Positions 38,526-46,503 of a stretch of DNA of 64,000 bases are shown here, piece after piece (positions within the stretch are counted from its first letter, which is position 1; each line of letters begins with the position of its first letter). The stretch covers positions 717,501 through 781,500 of the forward strand of contig NZ_CP133091.1 of the NCBI RefSeq assembly GCF_030908385.1. The letters run 5' to 3'. Source of the DNA: Mangrovimonas sp. YM274. Its GTDB lineage: Bacteria; Bacteroidota; Bacteroidia; Flavobacteriales; Flavobacteriaceae. Made by a program: the position numbers and the translations under genes. The notes beneath the pieces were generated by a model that ran no database searches, was not told where the DNA came from, and saw only the letters and a program-made list of their open reading frames with translations.

Positions 38526-40637
38526 ATGAAGCGTATTGCACTAAGTTTTTTTATGCTGTTGAGTATTTATGGATTATCCCAAAGTACCGAAGCCTATCAA
38601 AAATCTCCTGTTTTTCCTGGATGTGAAACGGAACCGATAGACAATCTCAAGGTTTGTTTCAACAATAAGATCAATCAGTATATCTTCGATACTTTTAAAG
38701 TACCAGAAATAGTTAATGAGGAGGATTACCAAGGTGATATTAAAATTCTATTTGAAGTAGACGCAACCGGGACTTTTAAAGTACTATATGTGGATGCTGT
38801 ATACGATAGTCTGGAAGATGAGGTGAAAAGGATATTTGGGGAATTGCCTAAAATAGCGCCAGGAACTTATAACGGCAATCCCACCTATTTTCAATATTCC
38901 ATATCTGTAAAAATTCCTTTGGTCAATCCTCAAGAAATTTCTAATGAGGCTTATTCTCCGGCTGAACTGGCGCATAGCATTACCGATTTAAATGAAACCA
39001 TTTCCAAAGAATACGATAGCATAAATAATGATATTGTTCCCTACGAAAAGTTGGAATACAACAGTCAGTTAAACATTCCTTTTACGCATACCTATTATGC
39101 CCGTTTTGATGGCCAAATGAATGTATTGGGGACTAACAGTCATACGGCAGCGAAGCCATTTGTGTATGCCGAGGTGGCTCCTTATTACGACTTTAAAGCT
39201 GAAAAAGAGTCGTTAGCTAAAGGAAGTGACGGTTGGTGGGGCCGAAAATTATGGGATGAGCATTTGGTGCAGGTACAGGGAAAGGACTATTGGTTCACTA
39301 TCGACCCTATTTTTGACTTGCAAGTAGGTAAAGATACTGAGGCCGATTTTAGTTCAACTTATAACAATACACGTGGATTAATAGTGCAAGGTGGCTTAGG
39401 AAAGAAATTTAACTTTTCAACCTCTGTATATGAAAGCCAAGGTAGGTTTGCGCAATATTTCAATGACTATGCCGAAAGTCTTAAGGCTTTTGGTCCGGAT
39501 CCGGCAATCGTGCCAGGAAGAGGAATTGGAAAGGCCTTTAAGGATAGGGGGTACGACTATCCTGTGGCAGAGGCCTATTTGTCCTATGCCCCAGCTAAGT
39601 TCATAAATGTGCAATTTGGACATGGAAAGAATTTTATTGGAGACGGATATCGCTCGCTTTTTCAAGGAGATGCTGCAAGTCCGCACACCTTTTTTAAATT
39701 GAATACGAAGTTCTGGAAAATTAAGTATACCAATACCTGGATGTGGCTCAAGGATGTGCGTCCGGAAATTGTTGAAGACAAATCTTTTTTAACCAAATAT
39801 ATGGCTAACCATTATTTGAGTTGGAACGTATCCAAACGACTGAATATTGGTTTTTTTGAATCTGTTTTGTGGACCGATACCAATGGCCGGGGATTTGATA
39901 TTAATTATTTAAATCCCATCATCTTTTTTAGAGCACTTGAATTTGAAGCAGGTCAGGGCGCGGGGAATGCCATTGTAGGGGCCTCGGCAAAATATAAATG
40001 GAATAATAAGGTAAACCTTTACGGGCAGTTTATTTTAGACGAGTTCTCCTTGGGAGACGTTAAAGGCGGAAATAAAAGCTGGAAGAACAAGTTTGGATAT
40101 CAGATTGGGATGAAATATTTCAACGCCTTCAAAGTGGATAATTTAATGCTGCAGTTGGAGTATAATAGAGTTCGACCTTATACCTATTCACATAATACCA
40201 TAGTGTTAAACTATGGTCATAACAACCAATCCATGGCCCACCTTTGGGGAGCCAATTTTAGTGAGCTTGTCATCATAGGTCGTTATAACTACAGACGTTG
40301 GTTTGCCGATGCCAAATTCATCATTGGAAAGCGTGGATTCGATTACAATACCGAGGAAGACAGCTTTAGCTATGGTGGCGACATCTATCGCAATTACAAT
40401 GAACGGCCGTTTGATACGGGCGTAGAAGTAGGGCAAGGAATTACAACCAATACTTTTAATGCCGAATTACAAACAGGCTACATTATTAATCCAGTGAGCA
40501 ATTTGAAGTTGTTTACCAATATTAGTTTTAGAAACTTTAATCCAGAAACCAATTCGGCAGACTTGGCCAATAGGGATACCTTTTGGTTTAGTTTAGGCGT
40601 GAGAACAGATTTGTTCAATTGGTATTACGATTTCTAA
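38526..40637 (+). CDS. remB: RemB-like outer-membrane protein with N-terminal TonB-type domain
   Basis: After a signal peptide (MKRIALSFFMLLSIYGLSQ) the first 135 residues form a TonB-type C-terminal domain related to the two upstream genes: SPVFPGCETEP, a second Cys in KVCFNNKI, and IKILFEVDATGTFKVLY. Residues from about 180 to 703 look like an outer-membrane beta-barrel (alternating strands, many aromatic residues, terminal TDLFNWYYDF) of the capsule-assembly Wzi-like type. The 703-residue size and the position a few genes after sprA match remB of Flavobacterium johnsoniae, a gene tied to gliding motility; this match is from memory of gene order and family. If not RemB itself, it is a close outer-membrane relative. 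Confidence 0.75.
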   Translation: MKRIALSFFMLLSIYGLSQSTEAYQKSPVFPGCETEPIDNLKVCFNNKINQYIFDTFKVPEIVNEEDYQGDIKILFEVDATGTFKVLYVDAVYDSLEDEVKRIFGELPKIAPGTYNGNPTYFQYSISVKIPLVNPQEISNEAYSPAELAHSITDLNETISKEYDSINNDIVPYEKLEYNSQLNIPFTHTYYARFDGQMNVLGTNSHTAAKPFVYAEVAPYYDFKAEKESLAKGSDGWWGRKLWDEHLVQVQGKDYWFTIDPIFDLQVGKDTEADFSSTYNNTRGLIVQGGLGKKFNFSTSVYESQGRFAQYFNDYAESLKAFGPDPAIVPGRGIGKAFKDRGYDYPVAEAYLSYAPAKFINVQFGHGKNFIGDGYRSLFQGDAASPHTFFKLNTKFWKIKYTNTWMWLKDVRPEIVEDKSFLTKYMANHYLSWNVSKRLNIGFFESVLWTDTNGRGFDINYLNPIIFFRALEFEAGQGAGNAIVGASAKYKWNNKVNLYGQFILDEFSLGDVKGGNKSWKNKFGYQIGMKYFNAFKVDNLMLQLEYNRVRPYTYSHNTIVLNYGHNNQSMAHLWGANFSELVIIGRYNYRRWFADAKFIIGKRGFDYNTEEDSFSYGGDIYRNYNERPFDTGVEVGQGITTNTFNAELQTGYIINPVSNLKLFTNISFRNFNPETNSADLANRDTFWFSLGVRTDLFNWYYDF

Positions 40638-40677
40638 TTTTTTTTTTGTATCCTTGAAAAATTAATTTTATTCTCTT

Positions 40678-40941
40678 ATGATAAAACTAACCAACGCTTC
40701 CTCCTCAACACTGAAAAAGCTAATTTTCGGCGTCGTTATGTTTAATATGCTTGTGGTGTCTCCTTCCAATTTTTCAGAAGGCAATTCAAAGCTCATCATT
40801 TCGTTTCTGTCTTTAGTATTTGTATTGGGTATTTCTGCGCTTCTGATAAAGCGAGGTGAGCTCCCTAAAGCTAGATTGAAGCCAATGCTTGTTTTTGTTG
40901 GTTTTTCTTTTGTGTTGATGATGACAAAAATGTGGTTATAG
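40678..40941 (+). CDS. Small membrane protein of unknown function
   Basis: This 87-residue product has three hydrophobic segments (about 13-29, 37-56 and 68-86). I do not recognise the family. A TATCCTTG sequence, one mismatch from the -7 consensus, lies about 25 bases upstream of its ATG, which gives some support to real expression. A longer frame on the opposite strand covers the same region (40668-41000) but lacks such support. The gene sits between remB and the oxidase-assembly operon, both on the same strand. Confidence 0.55.
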   Translation: MIKLTNASSSTLKKLIFGVVMFNMLVVSPSNFSEGNSKLIISFLSLVFVLGISALLIKRGELPKARLKPMLVFVGFSFVLMMTKMWL

Positions 40942-40992
40942 AACTTTCCGATTCCCCATTCTAAAGGCTTCAAAATAAACCAAAGAACGGCA

Positions 40993-41023
40993 TTGTCCAA
41001 TAAGAATTAATAAAGTATCTTTG
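40993..41023 (+). promoter_or_regulatory. Promoter of the oxidase-assembly operon
   Basis: TTG (40993-40995), 20 bases, then a perfect -7 box TATCTTTG (41016-41023). This is the best two-part match in the window. Predicted leader to the TTG start codon is about 31 bases. Confidence 0.6.
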
Positions 41024-41058
41024 CCCACGCAAAAATTACAGCGACAAATTTTACGGGT

Positions 41059-41952
41059 TTGAGTATTAAAAATTCTTCAGTTTCAATAAGTTCAGTATTT
41101 TCTGATTTTAAGGAAATCACTAAAATAAGACTTTCGGTTAGTGTTGTTTTTTCTTCCATAGCAGGGTACTTGTTGGGTGCCGAAAGTATAGAATTGACCA
41201 CTTTGATACTTCTGGCCTTTGGCGGGTATTTTATGGTGGGAGCTTCCAATGCATTCAACCAGATTATTGAGCGCGATTTGGACGCCAAAATGGACCGTAC
41301 CAAAAACAGACCTATTCCTGCTGGGCGCATGTCGGTAAACACTGGATTTGCAATTGCAGTGTTGTTTACCATTTTGGGGATTATCACTTTATATATAATT
41401 AACCCAAGAACGGCCATGTATGGAGCCATTTCCATTTTCTTGTATACGAGTGTTTATACCCCATTAAAGACTAAAACACCATTGTCTGTGTTTGTTGGGG
41501 CCATTCCAGGGGCTATTCCGTTTATGTTGGGATGGGTGGCTGCAAGAAATGACTTTGGAATTGAGCCAGGAACCTTATTTGCTTTACAATTTTTTTGGCA
41601 GTTTCCGCACTTTTGGGCTATTGGCTGGTTTTTGTTTGATGACTACAAAAAAGGAGGTTTTTTTATGTTGCCAACAGGAAAGCGAGATAAGGGAACAGCT
41701 GTACAAATTATCATGTACACCATTTGGACCATTTTAGTGTCTATTATTCCGGTGTTTGGATTTACAGGTGATTTGAAACTTTCCATAGTTGCTGCAATTA
41801 TTGTATTCCTATTAGGATGTGTGATGTTGTATTATGCCTTGGATTTATTTAAGAAACGAACTGCCCAAGCGGCCAGACAGTTGATGTTGGCCAGTGTATC
41901 ATACATTACGTTGTTACAGATAGTATACGTTATAGACAAATTTTTGAGATAA
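41059..41952 (+). CDS. cyoE: Haem O synthase (protohaem IX farnesyltransferase)
   Basis: This UbiA-family enzyme farnesylates haem B to haem O for the terminal oxidase. The start is a TTG at 41059; no in-frame ATG or GTG exists between the promoter and conserved sequence. The 297-residue polytopic protein shows the two prenyl-diphosphate motifs: NAFNQIIERDLDAKMDRTKN near residues 72-91, and the second aspartate-rich loop WFLFDDYKKGGFFML near 190-205. It starts an operon with two subunit III genes, and its stop abuts the next ATG directly. Confidence 0.96.
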   Translation: MSIKNSSVSISSVFSDFKEITKIRLSVSVVFSSIAGYLLGAESIELTTLILLAFGGYFMVGASNAFNQIIERDLDAKMDRTKNRPIPAGRMSVNTGFAIAVLFTILGIITLYIINPRTAMYGAISIFLYTSVYTPLKTKTPLSVFVGAIPGAIPFMLGWVAARNDFGIEPGTLFALQFFWQFPHFWAIGWFLFDDYKKGGFFMLPTGKRDKGTAVQIIMYTIWTILVSIIPVFGFTGDLKLSIVAAIIVFLLGCVMLYYALDLFKKRTAQAARQLMLASVSYITLLQIVYVIDKFLR

Positions 41953-42534
41953 ATGGATTTAACCGAAGGAACCTTTCAAGAGAAAAATGCAAGAGCCAAA
42001 AAAATGATGCTATGGTTTGGCATCATTTCATTATTTATGTCTTTTGCTGGTTTAACAAGTGCTGTAATTGTTAGTAAGAGCCGCCCCGATTGGCTTAACG
42101 ATTTTCAATTGCCAAGTGCCTTTGTTGTGAGCACCGTAATTATTGTGTTAAGTAGTGTCTCCTTTATTTTTGCAAAACGAGCGTTAAAGCAAGATAATAG
42201 AAGTTTGGCCACCTTGATGTTATGCTTAACTTTTGTGTTGGGAGTAATTTTTATATACAGTCAAGTTTTAGGGTTTTCTCAAATTATTGATTTAGGGTAT
42301 AACTTTACGGGGCCTACCAGTAATGTAACCATGAGCTTTGTTTACATTATTGCTGCGGCACATATTGCCCACGTGGTTGCGGGGCTACTTTCCATTTTGG
42401 TAGTAATTTATAACCATTTTAAACAAAAGTATACTTCAACGGAAATGCTGGGAGTAGAACTGTCTGCAACCTTCTGGCATTTTGTGGATATCTTGTGGAT
42501 ATTCCTCTTTTTGTTTTTAAATTTTATAGGATAG
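41953..42534 (+). CDS. Haem-copper oxidase subunit III-family protein (short form)
   Basis: This 193-residue protein has five hydrophobic helices and the subunit III ending VELSATFWHFVDILWIFLFLF. It begins at the base after the cyoE stop codon, so the two are translationally coupled. It lacks the first two helices' worth of length seen in full subunit III proteins and may be a second, assembly-related subunit III paralogue next to the longer one at 42673. Such paired subunit III genes are usual in Flavobacteria. Confidence 0.88.
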   Translation: MDLTEGTFQEKNARAKKMMLWFGIISLFMSFAGLTSAVIVSKSRPDWLNDFQLPSAFVVSTVIIVLSSVSFIFAKRALKQDNRSLATLMLCLTFVLGVIFIYSQVLGFSQIIDLGYNFTGPTSNVTMSFVYIIAAAHIAHVVAGLLSILVVIYNHFKQKYTSTEMLGVELSATFWHFVDILWIFLFLFLNFIG

Positions 42535-42613
42535 TATATATTTGATTTTTTATTTGGTCTAAAGAAAAGCCTTTCGTAATCGCTTATTTGTTTTGAAAAT
42601 ATGGAAAGCGAAG

Positions 42614-42644
42614 TTTCTTTAGATGGATAAAATGATTATTTTTG
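42614..42644 (+). promoter_or_regulatory. Candidate promoter of coxC
   Basis: TTTC (42614-42617), 19 bases, then a perfect TATTTTTG -7 box (42637-42644), 28 bases before the ATG. A second perfect -7 box, TATATTTG, lies at 42537-42544 just after the preceding stop codon. Confidence 0.55.
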
Positions 42645-42672
42645 TGCAAATTTTAACAAATAAACGCTTAAT

Positions 42673-43653
42673 ATGAATACTACAGTAGTGAATACTGGTA
42701 CAGAAGGCAAAACTTGGGGAGGTGGAAATGAGCCTCTTAAGGCAAGTTACGGTAAAATGATGATGTGGTTTTTCATCGTTTCGGATGCTTTAACTTTTTC
42801 TGGATTTTTGGCAGCTTACGGATTTTCTAGATTCAAATTTATTGGAACTTGGCCTATAGCGGATGAGGTTTTTACTCACGTTCCGTTTTTACATGGTCAA
42901 GAATTGCCAATGATTTATGTTGCTTTTATGACCTTTGTTTTGATTATGTCTTCCGTAACTATGGTATTGGCTGTAGATGCAGGTCACCATATGAAAAAGT
43001 CTAAAGTGACTATTTATATGTTCTTGACCATTATTGGAGGTTTGATCTTCGTTGGATCTCAAGCTTGGGAATGGGCTACCTTTATTCAAGGTGACTATGG
43101 AGCTGTGCAAACTAAAGGAGGAAATATTCTTCAGTTTGTAAATACAGAAGGAGAACGTGTAGCATTGCGTGACTTTGTGGTGGCAGAACACTCTGAGCGT
43201 ACAACTCATGAAAATAAAAACGGACTTTGGTTTGTTGGAGAATCTTCGTTGCCGACCTATACTGTAGAAGAAGTCGTAAAAGGATTGGAGTCTCACAGTG
43301 ATATTTTGGTGAGAACCCAAACACTTGATGAACACGGGCACAAGACAGTGTTGACAAGAGAAGCGTCTTTAAAAGCACTTAAAACAAATGGTAAAATGGT
43401 GGTTGAAGGTGCTAACTTGCACGTAAATGAGTACGGATCACCTTTATTTGCTGATTTCTTCTTCTTCATTACTGGATTCCACGGTTTCCACGTATTCTCT
43501 GGAGTTGTACTTAACATCATTATTTTCTTCAATGTTATATTGGGAACTTATGAAAGAAGAGGAAGCTACGAAATGGTTGAGAAAGTTGGACTTTACTGGC
43601 ACTTTGTAGATTTGGTTTGGGTATTTGTATTTACATTCTTCTACCTAGTTTAA
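42673..43653 (+). CDS. coxC: Cytochrome c oxidase subunit III with soluble insertion
   Basis: This 326-residue subunit III has helices near 29-52, 78-98 and 112-133, and the C-terminal signature FFFITGFHGFHVFSG followed by GLYWHFVDLVWVFVFTFFY. Between about residues 140 and 252 there is a soluble, charged insertion (NKNGLWFVGESSLPTYTVEE onward) that the short paralogue upstream lacks. The insertion probably faces the periplasm or cytoplasm and may be a docking site within the complex III-oxidase supercomplex; that is inference. Confidence 0.93.
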   Translation: MNTTVVNTGTEGKTWGGGNEPLKASYGKMMMWFFIVSDALTFSGFLAAYGFSRFKFIGTWPIADEVFTHVPFLHGQELPMIYVAFMTFVLIMSSVTMVLAVDAGHHMKKSKVTIYMFLTIIGGLIFVGSQAWEWATFIQGDYGAVQTKGGNILQFVNTEGERVALRDFVVAEHSERTTHENKNGLWFVGESSLPTYTVEEVVKGLESHSDILVRTQTLDEHGHKTVLTREASLKALKTNGKMVVEGANLHVNEYGSPLFADFFFFITGFHGFHVFSGVVLNIIIFFNVILGTYERRGSYEMVEKVGLYWHFVDLVWVFVFTFFYLV

Positions 43654-43672
43654 TTTATATAAAATAGTAACA

Positions 43673-44053
43673 ATGGCACACGCACATAAATTAGAGATAT
43701 TAAGAGGATTGGTTAAGTTTAAATCCAATACTCAAAAGATTTGGGGAGTATTGATATTGCTTTCCATTATTACAGCAGTAGAAGTTGTTTTGGGTATCTA
43801 TAAGCCAGAAGCTTTAATGGCAAAGGTAATTGGGATGAAACTGCTAAACTGGATATTCATCATTCTTACCCTTGTTAAGGCTTATTACATTACTTGGGAT
43901 TTCATGCACATGAGAGATGAAACGTCTGGTTTAAGAAGAGCTGTGGTTTGGACAGGAGTATTCTTAATCTGTTACCTTGCCTTCATTCTTTTAACCGAAG
44001 GTGATTACATTCAAAGTGTATATTCATCAGGTTACATTAAAAATGATTTTTAA
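43673..44053 (+). CDS. Cytochrome c oxidase subunit IV (caa3-type)
   Basis: This 126-residue protein has three hydrophobic helices (about 25-43, 58-80 and 94-113) and the family motif LVKAYYITWDFMHMRDE. Small subunit IV proteins of this family stabilise the oxidase. The gene lies 19 bases after coxC, is clearly cotranscribed, and is followed by a strong terminator. Confidence 0.9.
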   Translation: MAHAHKLEILRGLVKFKSNTQKIWGVLILLSIITAVEVVLGIYKPEALMAKVIGMKLLNWIFIILTLVKAYYITWDFMHMRDETSGLRRAVVWTGVFLICYLAFILLTEGDYIQSVYSSGYIKNDF

Positions 44054-44079
44054 AACGTTACTTAACGTTAAATAGATAT

Positions 44080-44109
44080 AAAAAAGACGGTTATTCAACC
44101 GTCTTTTTT
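44080..44109 (+). terminator. Intrinsic terminator after subunit IV
   Basis: A 13-bp stem (44080-44092 with 44097-44109; core GACGGTT/AACCGTC) with loop ATTC ends in six T residues. Its last base is also the first base of the next -7 box. Confidence 0.92.
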
Positions 44110-44116
44110 ATTTTTG
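44109..44116 (+). promoter_or_regulatory. -7 box fused to the preceding terminator
   Basis: TATTTTTG begins in the terminator T-run and ends 5 bases before the ATG at 44122, implying an almost leaderless mRNA. No clear -33 element is seen; its place is taken by the hairpin. Confidence 0.5.
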
Positions 44117-44121
44117 CACCC

Positions 44122-44838
44122 ATGAAAAACAATCAAGTAAAGCGTAATCTGGTATTAGGAATTCTTTTCTTGCTTCCAGTGATGTTTGTTCTTGTTTTAT
44201 CGCTTTCAAACGATAATTACAACACTTTGGAAATCGTGCATGAGAATGTTCAAGATTTACCTCAAAGAAGCGATTCCGATATCCAACTGAAAGATCATTT
44301 AACGGTTTTGGGATTCTTTGGAAAGCATCCCAAGGAACAATCTACGCCAGCCTTAAACCTTAAGGAGTTAATCTATGATAAATTCAAGGGGTTTAAAAAG
44401 TTCCAAATAGTTATTTTGGTGACACCAGAATCCAAAACTGAAGCAGAGGAATTGTTCAAGGAAATTGCCAGTTATGAAGATATGCGCTTTTGGCATTTTG
44501 TAACACTTGATGAATCGAGCATTCAAAAGGTGTTTCAAAGTTTGAAATCTGATATGCAGTTGAATGAAAACCTATCTACAGAACAAGTGTTCATTGTGGA
44601 TACCGATTTGAAGCAACGCGGTAGGACAGATGATCGCGAAGATTGGGAAAAGAAAAAGAATTTGGATCCTTATCCGTTGTATTCATACAGTGCTATTGAA
44701 GTTGCTGAGTTGAAAAACAAGTTAAGTGCCGAAGATTTACGAATTTTGTTTACTGAATACCGTGAACGCCGCAAGGGAAATTATGATTCAACCCAAAGGC
44801 GTGCTAACGATTTAAAAGACCATAGCGATGAGCAATAA
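44122..44838 (+). CDS. Cys-less SCO-like membrane-anchored protein
   Basis: This 238-residue protein has one N-terminal membrane helix (about 10-28) and a soluble domain with a thioredoxin-like strand pattern: HLTVLGFFGKHP, KFQIVILVTPESKTEAEEL, EQVFIVDTDLKQRGR. It contains no cysteine at all, so it cannot bind copper or do thiol chemistry by the SCO mechanism. It overlaps scO1 by 11 bases, which suggests a fixed ratio of the two products. I infer a degenerate SCO partner that helps assembly of the CuA site. The family name is uncertain. Confidence 0.75.
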   Translation: MKNNQVKRNLVLGILFLLPVMFVLVLSLSNDNYNTLEIVHENVQDLPQRSDSDIQLKDHLTVLGFFGKHPKEQSTPALNLKELIYDKFKGFKKFQIVILVTPESKTEAEELFKEIASYEDMRFWHFVTLDESSIQKVFQSLKSDMQLNENLSTEQVFIVDTDLKQRGRTDDREDWEKKKNLDPYPLYSYSAIEVAELKNKLSAEDLRILFTEYRERRKGNYDSTQRRANDLKDHSDEQ

Positions 44839-45577
44839 AACAAACTATTCATACGTAGGGATTGCCTTCATTATCTTGGTTTTTGGAATCATTTTTGTTC
44901 CAAAAATTGTGGATAGAATTAGCAATGAAGATATCACTAGAAAGGAAAGTAGAAGCGATCAAGCCAAAACCAAAAATGAAGAAGTTGAAGCTACTGAATT
45001 GGCTTTTTTAAACATTAATGGCGAACCAAAAAAAGTGCCGGATTTCAGTTTTGTAGATCAAAATGGAAATCAAATTACCAATAAGGACTATAAAGGTAAA
45101 GTGTACGTTGTGGAGTTTTTCTTTACAACATGTCCTTCGATATGTCCTAAAATGAACAAGAATTTGGTTCAGATTCAAAATGAATTCAAGGAATTTAAAG
45201 ATTTTGGTGTGGCATCGTTTACCATTAATCCAGAACACGATACTCCAGAAGTTTTAAAAACCTATGCCGATAATTATGGCATCACAAATCCTAACTGGCA
45301 TTTAATGACAGGCGATAAGGATGCTATTTACGATTTGGCCAATATTGGGTTCAACCTGTATACCGGCGAAAATGAAGAAGTGGCTGGTGGTTTTGAGCAT
45401 TCAGGGAATTTTGCCTTAATAGACAAAAATGGCTACATCCGTTCAAGAGTGGTTGCTGGAAATCCTTTGATTTTTTACAATGGGATAATTTCGGAAGCAG
45501 AACAAAAGGACGATGAGGGCCAAGAACAGCAAATAACAATGCTCAAGGAAGACATTGCACAACTATTGCAAGAATAA
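44828..45577 (+). CDS. SCO1/SenC copper chaperone
   Basis: SCO1 delivers copper to the CuA site of oxidase subunit II. The 249-residue protein has a membrane anchor (about 8-25), the copper-binding motif TCPSICPKM with Cys102 and Cys106, and the conserved His191 in GGFEHSGNFALID. All three ligands are present. The ATG at 44828 overlaps the previous gene. Its obvious client is CoxB at 13001. Confidence 0.95.
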   Translation: MSNKTNYSYVGIAFIILVFGIIFVPKIVDRISNEDITRKESRSDQAKTKNEEVEATELAFLNINGEPKKVPDFSFVDQNGNQITNKDYKGKVYVVEFFFTTCPSICPKMNKNLVQIQNEFKEFKDFGVASFTINPEHDTPEVLKTYADNYGITNPNWHLMTGDKDAIYDLANIGFNLYTGENEEVAGGFEHSGNFALIDKNGYIRSRVVAGNPLIFYNGIISEAEQKDDEGQEQQITMLKEDIAQLLQE

Positions 45578-45598
45578 TAAATAACGACCATTCAAGAT

Positions 45599-46144
45599 AT
45601 GAGTAATCAACAACTACTGGAGGAAAAGAAATATAACAAATGGATTGTAATTTTATCGATTGCAATTCCTTTGGCAGTGGCAGCTCTTTTTGGAGTGAAT
45701 CTAAGAAGAATGGGCTTCGATGTTGAGCCATTAACCTTTTTGCCTCCTATTTATGCGGCTATCAATGCTGTTACGGCATTTGTGTTGGTATTGGCGTTTT
45801 TCGCTATCAAGAATAAAAAGATTAGTCTCCATGAACGATTAATGAAATTCGCAATTTTCCTTTCGGTAATGTTTCTTGTAATGTATGTGGCCTATCACAT
45901 GACGAGCGATTCTACCAACTTTGGTGGTGAAGGGGCCATAGCCTATGTGTATTATTTTATTTTGATAACTCATATCGTACTTTCTGTAGTGATTATTCCT
46001 TTTGTTTTAATCACTTATGTAAGGGCAATTACCAAAAACTTTGCAAGGCATAAAAAAATAGCCAAAATAACCTTTCCCCTTTGGTTGTATGTGGCCATTA
46101 CTGGTGTTGTGGTGTATTTAATGATTTCACCTTATTACGTATAG
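45599..46144 (+). CDS. DUF420 membrane protein
   Basis: This 181-residue protein has five hydrophobic helices (about 16-34, 49-70, 82-101, 118-142 and 158-178) with conserved His residues at helix ends (LHERLMKFAIF, VAYHMTSD, LITHIVLSV, ARHKKIAKITFPLW). The DUF420 family occurs next to cytochrome oxidase genes in many bacteria, and the arrangement of His residues suggests haem or metal binding, perhaps CtaM-like help in oxidase assembly. That role is inference from context and family. Confidence 0.88.
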   Translation: MSNQQLLEEKKYNKWIVILSIAIPLAVAALFGVNLRRMGFDVEPLTFLPPIYAAINAVTAFVLVLAFFAIKNKKISLHERLMKFAIFLSVMFLVMYVAYHMTSDSTNFGGEGAIAYVYYFILITHIVLSVVIIPFVLITYVRAITKNFARHKKIAKITFPLWLYVAITGVVVYLMISPYYV

Positions 46145-46146
46145 TC

Positions 46147-46371
46147 ATGAAATCTAAATGGATAATCTTTTGTATTGGCTTTTTACTATCCCTAAACTCT
46201 TTTGCGCAATGTGCTATGTGCCGTGCTGTTTTGGAGAGTGAGGAAGGACAATCGGCAGCAGAGGGTGTCAATAATGGGATTGTATATCTTATGGCTATAC
46301 CATATATCTTGATAGGTGGCCTTGGATTTATAATCTATTACAAATTCTTTCGGACCCAAAAATCAAAATAG
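46147..46371 (+). CDS. Small secreted CxxC membrane protein
   Basis: The ATG at 46147, two bases after the previous stop, gives a 74-residue product with a signal peptide ending SLNSFAQ, then CAMCRAVLESEEGQS, and one C-terminal helix (about 45-65). The mature protein therefore begins with an exposed CxxC pair anchored in the membrane. Its place at the end of the oxidase-assembly operon suggests copper or thiol handling for the oxidase. I do not know a formal family name with certainty. Confidence 0.75.
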   Translation: MKSKWIIFCIGFLLSLNSFAQCAMCRAVLESEEGQSAAEGVNNGIVYLMAIPYILIGGLGFIIYYKFFRTQKSK

Positions 46372-46423
46372 TTTCATTTTACTGTAACATATTTTCATTA
46401 TTTCAGTCTTAATAGTGTACCCT

Positions 46424-46440
46424 GTTAAGTAATTCTTAAC
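46424..46440. promoter_or_regulatory. Inverted repeat upstream of the ABC-exporter operon
   Basis: GTTAAG (46424-46429) and CTTAAC (46435-46440) form a perfect inverted repeat with a five-base spacer, directly upstream of a possible -33 TTTG at 46443. This is the size and place of a dimeric repressor or activator site. Confidence 0.4.
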
Positions 46441-46442
46441 AA

Positions 46443-46470
46443 TTTGTTAGTATAAAAGGTGTTAACTTTT
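46443..46470 (+). promoter_or_regulatory. Candidate promoter of the ABC-exporter operon
   Basis: TTTG (46443-46446), 16 bases, then TAACTTTT (46463-46470), one mismatch from the -7 consensus. Leader of about 30 bases to the ATG at 46504. Confidence 0.4.
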
Positions 46471-46503
46471 ATGTAACATTGTATAGGTGATAACTATCTG
46501 TTT

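Noticed and set aside
40668-41000. A 110-codon minus-strand ORF opposite the small membrane protein
   Set aside because: It covers the plus-strand gene at 40678, which has a near-consensus -7 box and coherent hydrophobic segments. The minus frame has no promoter match and no family resemblance. The choice is moderately sure.
41007-41435. A 142-codon minus-strand ORF opposite cyoE
   Set aside because: The plus strand encodes an intact haem O synthase with both prenyl-diphosphate motifs, so the opposite frame is a shadow.
42889-43341. A 150-codon minus-strand ORF opposite coxC
   Set aside because: It lies wholly within a conserved subunit III gene and its translation shows no family pattern.
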